From Mesostigma viride (Eukaryota > Streptophyta > Mesostigmatophyceae > Mesostigmatales > Mesostigmataceae), in the NCBI GenBank assembly GCA_009746045.1, contig RPFO01000774.1, positions 10,001 to 55,000 on the forward strand: 45,000 bases of DNA, in the 5' to 3' direction. The notes beneath the pieces are model-generated. The model searched no databases. It was not told the origin of the DNA and worked only from the letters and a program-made list of their open reading frames with translations. The first letter of the stretch is position 1, and each line of letters starts with the position of its first letter. Position numbers and translations under genes: made by a program. Below are positions 43,701 through 45,000 of this stretch, in pieces.

Positions 43701-44591
43701 ATAGAGCAAACTATAATAGAGCGCTCACCCCGCGTGCTCCGGAGCGCGAGAGCATCTTGACGAAGAGCGTGGAGGTCGGCCGGTTGCCCACCTCGGGCAC
43801 GGAGCGCACCTCGGCCATGTAGGCGTACTTGGAGGGCTGCCGCTTCTTGAAGACGTACACGTGGTTGCTGCTCATCTTCTCCTGCGCGATCAGCACCTTC
43901 TCACTCCCGTTGATCACAAAGTAGCCCCCCTGCGGGCGCCAGCGCACGCCCACACGCGCCGTACACGGACAACGTGCAGTACATTAACTAATGACCGCGT
44001 AGACTGTAGGTGAGTGTACATGGCGCACACCCATGAGGCATGCATGGCGCGCGCATTGCCACACACGCACACACAGGAGATGCGGTGACACGTAGCCGAG
44101 GACAACATCCCACTGCCCAACCATGGAGTGCATGAGGCAACATCCTATCCACCCACTGGGGCGGATGTATTTGATGAGGGAATGTTGCATTCAGCACTTA
44201 TCAAGCTCTTGGCCTCCACCCTTAGAAAGGGGGGATGCTTGAGGGATGACACGACGTTTAGGGGGGTACGCGCGCAAGAACCAGCTGCCCCCGGCCACGC
44301 GCCAGAACAATAGGAAGTAAATATACTCATAAACCTTGGCTAGTCCGGGGCAGGCCGTAAAAGGAAACAAATAGCAAACCTGTTAAAAGAATCCAACAAT
44401 AAACCATTAGAATACCTGACTCGTGCGGCTGGATTGCCAATCAGTCCCCTAATCGTCCGTGTCCTGAAACAAACCACAAACCCATGAGTACCCGCACGTG
44501 CCTGGTCGTAGGGGCACTCCCCAAGCTGCGTTAGCTCCTTGTCCGTGTTCTGAAACAGGCTGCAGTAGGTTGAGCGCAGCATGATGGGCAC
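25632..44591 (-). CDS. RPB2: DNA-directed RNA polymerase II second-largest subunit, 5' end missing
   Basis: This is the beta-like catalytic subunit of nuclear Pol II. Eighteen exons, in transcript order, are 44502-44591, 43729-43929, 42643-43110, 42007-42051, 41509-41719, 40910-40986, 39970-40077, 36071-36187, 34879-35034, 34083-34184, 32831-33034, 31356-31451, 30325-30440, 29794-29863, 29154-29207, 27793-28236, 26116-26538 and 25632-25715. They total 3,066 nt (1,021 residues plus stop), and every junction keeps phase. Plant RPB2 is about 1,190 residues, so only ~165 N-terminal residues are missing. Diagnostic segments include [47 protein letters not shown] (acidic pair near metal B), [23 protein letters not shown] and the C-terminal zinc site CKFC...CRGC. 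Pol I, Pol III and plastid forms fit less well. Coding sequence looks intact, whereas the introns are full of satellites. Confidence 0.96.
25954..25999 (+). repeat. Dispersed 46-bp repeat, copy 2
   Basis: Matches 8098-8143 at 45 of 46 bases, 18 kb away, and lies within the last RPB2 intron (25716-26115). Confidence 0.85.
26116..26538 (-). CDS. RPB2: RPB2 exon with C-terminal zinc site
   Basis: Acceptor CTCCAG, donor GTGCAG|GTGGGT, 141 codons, phase 0. Contains [34 protein letters not shown] and [11 protein letters not shown]...CRGC. Confidence 0.96.
26647..26892. mobile_element. Possible foldback element
   Basis: CAGTCATTCAC at 26647-26657 is reverse-complemented at 26882-26892. The similarity extends imperfectly into TAAGTT(C/G)GGT. 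Two GGCGTGAACCCAACT copies lie inside. It sits in the RPB2 intron 26539-27792. No target-site duplication was identified. Confidence 0.35.
27066..27328. repeat. Interstitial telomere-like (CCCCTAA)n array
   Basis: About 37 essentially perfect heptamers, reading TTAGGGG on the RPB2 sense strand. The array is inside the intron 26539-27792, with unique sequence on both sides. The heptamer differs from the plant TTTAGGG type. Confidence 0.95.
27683..27780. repeat. CA-rich alternating repeat beside an RPB2 donor
   Basis: ACACAC/GCACATGCAC-type alternating purine-pyrimidine sequence ends about 12 nt from the donor of the exon at 27793. On the sense strand it is a GT-rich tract directly after the 5' splice site. 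Confidence 0.88.
27793..28236 (-). CDS. RPB2: RPB2 exon with [12 protein letters not shown] core
   Basis: Acceptor ATGTCCAG, donor GTCACG|GTGGGT, 148 codons, phase 0. Contains [32 protein letters not shown] and [20 protein letters not shown], all near the active centre. Confidence 0.96.
28245..28278. repeat. G-rich (GGGGGT)n, pyrimidine tract of an acceptor
   Basis: On the RPB2 sense strand this is a CCCCCA repeat and C-run just before the acceptor ending at 28237. Confidence 0.85.
29154..29207 (-). CDS. RPB2: RPB2 18-codon exon
   Basis: Acceptor TTCCTCAG, donor CCG|GTATGT. Encodes [18 protein letters not shown], a highly conserved Pol II segment. Confidence 0.93.
29794..29863 (-). CDS. RPB2: RPB2 small exon, DEEKR segment
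   Basis: Acceptor TTCTAG, donor ACCACG|GTGCGT, 70 nt. The first base completes an Arg codon. Encodes [20 protein letters not shown]. Confidence 0.92.
30325..30440 (-). CDS. RPB2: RPB2 exon with GYNQEDS
   Basis: Acceptor TCACCAG, donor TATCG|GTATGT, 116 nt (phase 0 in, phase 2 out). [20 protein letters not shown] includes the Glu-Asp pair near the second catalytic metal. Confidence 0.96.
30594..30613. repeat. G20 homopolymer
   Basis: Lies in the RPB2 intron 30441-31355 and reads as C20 on the sense strand. Confidence 0.9.
31114..31198. repeat. (CCCCCG)n GC microsatellite
   Basis: About ten CCCCCG units then CCCCG units and a C-run. On the RPB2 transcript this is (CGGGGG)n, with G-quadruplex potential, in the intron 30441-31355. 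Confidence 0.92.
31356..31451 (-). CDS. RPB2: RPB2 exon, [15 protein letters not shown]
   Basis: Acceptor GTTCCCCAG, donor GGCCAG|GTGGGC, 32 codons, phase 0. Encodes [20 protein letters not shown] and HFRELPAGQ. Confidence 0.95.
31470..32420. repeat. (GGGA)n array, ~950 bp, adjoining a 3' splice site
   Basis: GGGAGGGA repeat with many GGA slips. On the RPB2 sense strand it is a ~950-base TCCC polypyrimidine tract that ends about 20 nt before the acceptor of the exon at 31451. A GACAAAGGGAGGG interruption occurs at about 31913, and a similar one is at the splice-proximal edge. Confidence 0.97.
32678..32840 (-). repeat. 37-bp tandem copies of an RPB2 exon end and its donor
   Basis: Plus-strand anchors of the type CCTA(C/T)CATGCGCAGG start at 32678, 32715, 32752, 32789 and 32826, exactly 37 bp apart. 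The last is the true exon end and donor (GCGCATG|GTAGGC on the sense strand). The four intronic copies are diverged but keep the donor-side GTAGG or a close variant. Confidence 0.82.
32831..33034 (-). CDS. RPB2: RPB2 exon, [19 protein letters not shown]
   Basis: Acceptor TTCCGCAG, donor CGCATG|GTAGGC, 68 codons, phase 0. Contains [20 protein letters not shown] and [20 protein letters not shown]. Confidence 0.96.
33021..33455 (-). repeat. Duplicated acceptor region within an RPB2 intron
   Basis: The exon start TCCAGGTCCTGC (plus strand, about 33027) recurs at about 33444 and more loosely near 33225 (TCCTGGTCTTGC). CCATGCACAA(T/G)ATACC occurs at about 33090 and 33203. ACCACC(G/A)GAACAAAC occurs at about 33134 and 33269. 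These are degenerate copies at the 3' end of the intron 33035-34082. Confidence 0.4.
33906..34085 (-). repeat. 25-bp tandem copies of an RPB2 exon end and its donor
   Basis: ACCTG (AACTG in one copy) starts at 33906, 33931, 33956, 33981, 34006, 34031, 34056 and 34081, exactly 25 bp apart. The last is the true exon boundary. On the sense strand each unit reads like ACCATTCAG|GTGGAGAATAGG, so the array is a series of CAG|GTGGAG sites. More degenerate copies extend to about 33680. Confidence 0.9.
34083..34184 (-). CDS. RPB2: RPB2 exon, [15 protein letters not shown]
   Basis: Acceptor GTCCACAG, donor ATTCAG|GTGGAG, 34 codons, phase 0. Confidence 0.95.
34879..35034 (-). CDS. RPB2: RPB2 exon, [17 protein letters not shown]
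   Basis: Acceptor CCTGCCAG, donor AACAAG|GTGGGG, 52 codons, phase 0. Includes [20 protein letters not shown]. Confidence 0.95.
35777..35980. mobile_element. MITE-like foldback element in an RPB2 intron
   Basis: The ends (35778-35807 and 35951-35980) are 30-bp inverted repeats differing at three transitions. Internal arms (about 35819-35848 and 35908-35938) also pair. A 7-bp direct repeat TTTATAA (35777-35783 and 35974-35980) is a candidate target-site duplication. There is no coding sequence. It is inserted in the intron 35035-36070. Confidence 0.75.
36071..36187 (-). CDS. RPB2: RPB2 exon, [18 protein letters not shown]
   Basis: Acceptor CCCTGCAG, donor CGACAG|GTGGGC, 39 codons, phase 0. 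Confidence 0.95.
36559..36624. repeat. 14-bp tandem repeat, five copies
   Basis: CAG(C/A)GTTGGGTAAA repeated, in the RPB2 intron 36188-39969. Confidence 0.9.
36891..39969 (-). repeat. 55-bp satellite made of an RPB2 exon end plus 5' splice site, ~56 copies
   Basis: Sense-strand unit: 27 intronic bases (GTGAGGGAGACAGGGCTATA, then GTGACCG) followed by 28 bases identical to the exon end, including GAACACGGAGAACCTGGAG. The exon 39970-40077 ends with exactly these 28 bases and its donor is the first base of the array. Variant units swap ACGGAGAA for ATGGATAA or ATGGAGAA, and GTGGAA for GGGGAA. A few lack one base. A degenerate edge copy lies at about 36855-36900. Every unit contains CTGGAG|GTGAGG. 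Confidence 0.97.
39970..40077 (-). CDS. RPB2: RPB2 exon whose 3' end seeds the 55-bp satellite
   Basis: Acceptor TTTGCCAG, donor CTGGAG|GTGAGG, 36 codons, phase 0. Encodes [17 protein letters not shown] and [15 protein letters not shown]. Using any later donor in the array would introduce an in-frame TAG from CTATAG. Confidence 0.95.
40574..40743. repeat. 22-bp tandem repeat, eight copies
   Basis: Unit ACAGACGGAAAAGTTTCTCTCC, slightly variable, in the RPB2 intron 40078-40909. Confidence 0.95.
40910..40986 (-). CDS. RPB2: RPB2 exon, CPAETPEGQ
   Basis: Acceptor GTGCAG, donor GGCCAG|GTGAGG, 77 nt. Two bases complete Gly. Encodes [20 protein letters not shown]. Confidence 0.95.
41336..41398. 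repeat. 33-bp direct duplication
   Basis: AGATCTACTGCTTACCGCAA (41339) and AGAGCTACTGCTTACGGCAA (41372), in the RPB2 intron 40987-41508. On the sense strand each carries GGTAAGCAGTAG or CGTAAGCAGTAG. Confidence 0.85.
41509..41719 (-). CDS. RPB2: RPB2 exon, fork-loop region
   Basis: Acceptor CCACCCAG, donor GAGAAG|GTGCGT, 211 nt (phase 0 in, phase 1 out). Contains [13 protein letters not shown] and [20 protein letters not shown]. Confidence 0.96.
42007..42051 (-). CDS. RPB2: RPB2 15-codon exon
   Basis: Acceptor GCACACAG, donor CAAAAG|GTGAGC. Encodes [15 protein letters not shown] and links two conserved exons in phase. Confidence 0.93.
42062..42087. repeat. G26 homopolymer near an acceptor
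   Basis: Reads as C26 on the RPB2 sense strand, about 10 nt upstream of the acceptor at 42052, and acts as its pyrimidine tract. Confidence 0.93.
42643..43110 (-). CDS. RPB2: RPB2 largest visible exon
   Basis: Acceptor CCCCGCAG, donor CGCCAG|GTGAGC, 156 codons, phase 0. Contains [38 protein letters not shown] and [20 protein letters not shown]. Confidence 0.97.
43657..43738 (-). repeat. 58-bp duplication of an RPB2 exon end and donor
   Basis: 24 identical bases occur at 43657-43680 and 43715-43738. The latter spans the true boundary (GCACGCGGG|GTGAGCGC on the sense strand). The intronic copy keeps both sides of the donor. Confidence 0.9.
43729..43929 (-). CDS. RPB2: RPB2 exon, [19 protein letters not shown]
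   Basis: Acceptor GCCCGCAG, donor CGCGGG|GTGAGC, 67 codons, phase 0. Confidence 0.96.
44455..44557 (-). repeat. 86-bp-offset duplication of RPB2 exon sequence into its intron
   Basis: GTCCGTGTCCTGAAACA (44455-44471, intron) matches GTCCGTGTTCTGAAACA (44541-44557, exon) at 16 of 17 bases. Flanking similarity is weaker. Confidence 0.6.
44500..44501 (-). other. GC-type 5' splice site (GC-AG intron)
   Basis: The sense strand reads GACCAG|GCACGT. Only a cut after CAG keeps [14 protein letters not shown] in frame. The nearby GT dinucleotides would each shift the frame. Confidence 0.7.
44502..44591 (-). CDS. RPB2: RPB2 first exon visible in the window
   Basis: Acceptor CCTGCCAG, GC donor, 30 codons, phase 0. 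Encodes [20 protein letters not shown] and ECPYDQ. In plant RPB2 this stretch lies near residue 165. Confidence 0.94.
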
Positions 44592-45000
44592 CTGGCAGGG
44601 GTGGATGAGGAAGGGCCGGGGCGTCACACGAACACATGCACGCAAGCAAGATGGCCGTGTGAGGATAGGAGAACAGCCGTGTGAGGATAGGAGAACAGCC
44701 GTGTGAGGATAGGAGAACAGCCGTGTGAGGATAGGAGAACAGCCGTGTGAGGATAGGAGAACAGCCGTGTGAGGATAGGAGAACAGCCGTGTGAGGATAG
44801 GAGAACAGCGAGGAAAACACACGAGGAAAGGTATGAGGGAGGGTGGGTCCACACCGCCACCGCGCCGTGCTCACCATGCAGGTTGGCTGGCAGCAACACC
44901 GTTAGAACCGCTCTAACACCAGGCATGACCAACGAGGCTTGCACACACAGGCACTCCTGCAGCCAGCATGAGGGGATGGGAACGCCCCGCCATGCATGTG
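44592..45000 (-). other. RPB2 intron running off the window, with 22-bp repeats
   Basis: Seven copies of a 22-bp unit (GTGTGAGGATAGGAGAACAGCC) lie at about 44657-44810. On the sense strand they are pyrimidine-rich and include CCTCAC, a branch-point-like string. No further RPB2 exon was found up to 45000. Confidence 0.8.

Noticed and set aside
44592-45000. Further RPB2 exon near the right edge
   Set aside because: No reading frame resembles the expected upstream RPB2 sequence, and the repeats there are intronic in character.

Overview
The window is eukaryotic nuclear DNA, most likely from a green alga or another member of the green lineage. The RNA polymerase II second-largest subunit reads as a close plant-type RPB2. 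All three genes are split by many GT-AG introns, coding sequence is GC-rich, and the introns are crowded with micro- and minisatellites. The species cannot be named from the sequence.

Layout. (1) 1-7236, plus strand: the 3' part of a C5-cytosine DNA methyltransferase gene. Its 5' end lies left of the window, beyond a ~780-bp hexamer microsatellite, and one intron holds a candidate inverted-repeat transposon. (2) 7237-10699: intergenic DNA with a two-copy ~300-340-bp tandem duplication and no recognisable gene. (3) 10770-22607, plus strand: a seven-exon gene for a type II membrane protein with a FAS1 domain, a long acidic linker, an EGF-like motif and a GT29 (sialyltransferase-family) catalytic domain. 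Its second intron (5.4 kb) is mostly a 69-copy, 59-bp pyrimidine-rich minisatellite. (4) 22740-25023: LINE debris, made of a decayed reverse-transcriptase C-terminus and a separate ORF1-only element with a 12-bp candidate target-site duplication. (5) 25632-44591, minus strand: the last 18 recognisable exons (1,021 codons plus stop) of RPB2. Only about the first 165 residues lie off the right edge.

The strongest unexplained signal is in the introns. In at least five RPB2 introns and two introns of the GT29 gene, the start of the intron is built from tandem copies of the upstream exon's last bases together with its 5' splice site. Unit sizes are 55, 25, 37, 58 and 86 bp in RPB2, and about 68-98 and 37-44 bp in the GT29 gene. 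The largest array has about 56 copies over 3.1 kb. Conversely, several 3' splice sites are preceded by expanded homopyrimidine satellites. Introns here seem to grow by repeated duplication at exon-intron boundaries.

The three genes do not form a pathway. RPB2 is core transcription machinery, the methyltransferase modifies DNA, and the GT29 protein would act in the Golgi. The exon models were made by eye from splice consensus, reading phase and family similarity, and have not been tested against transcripts.
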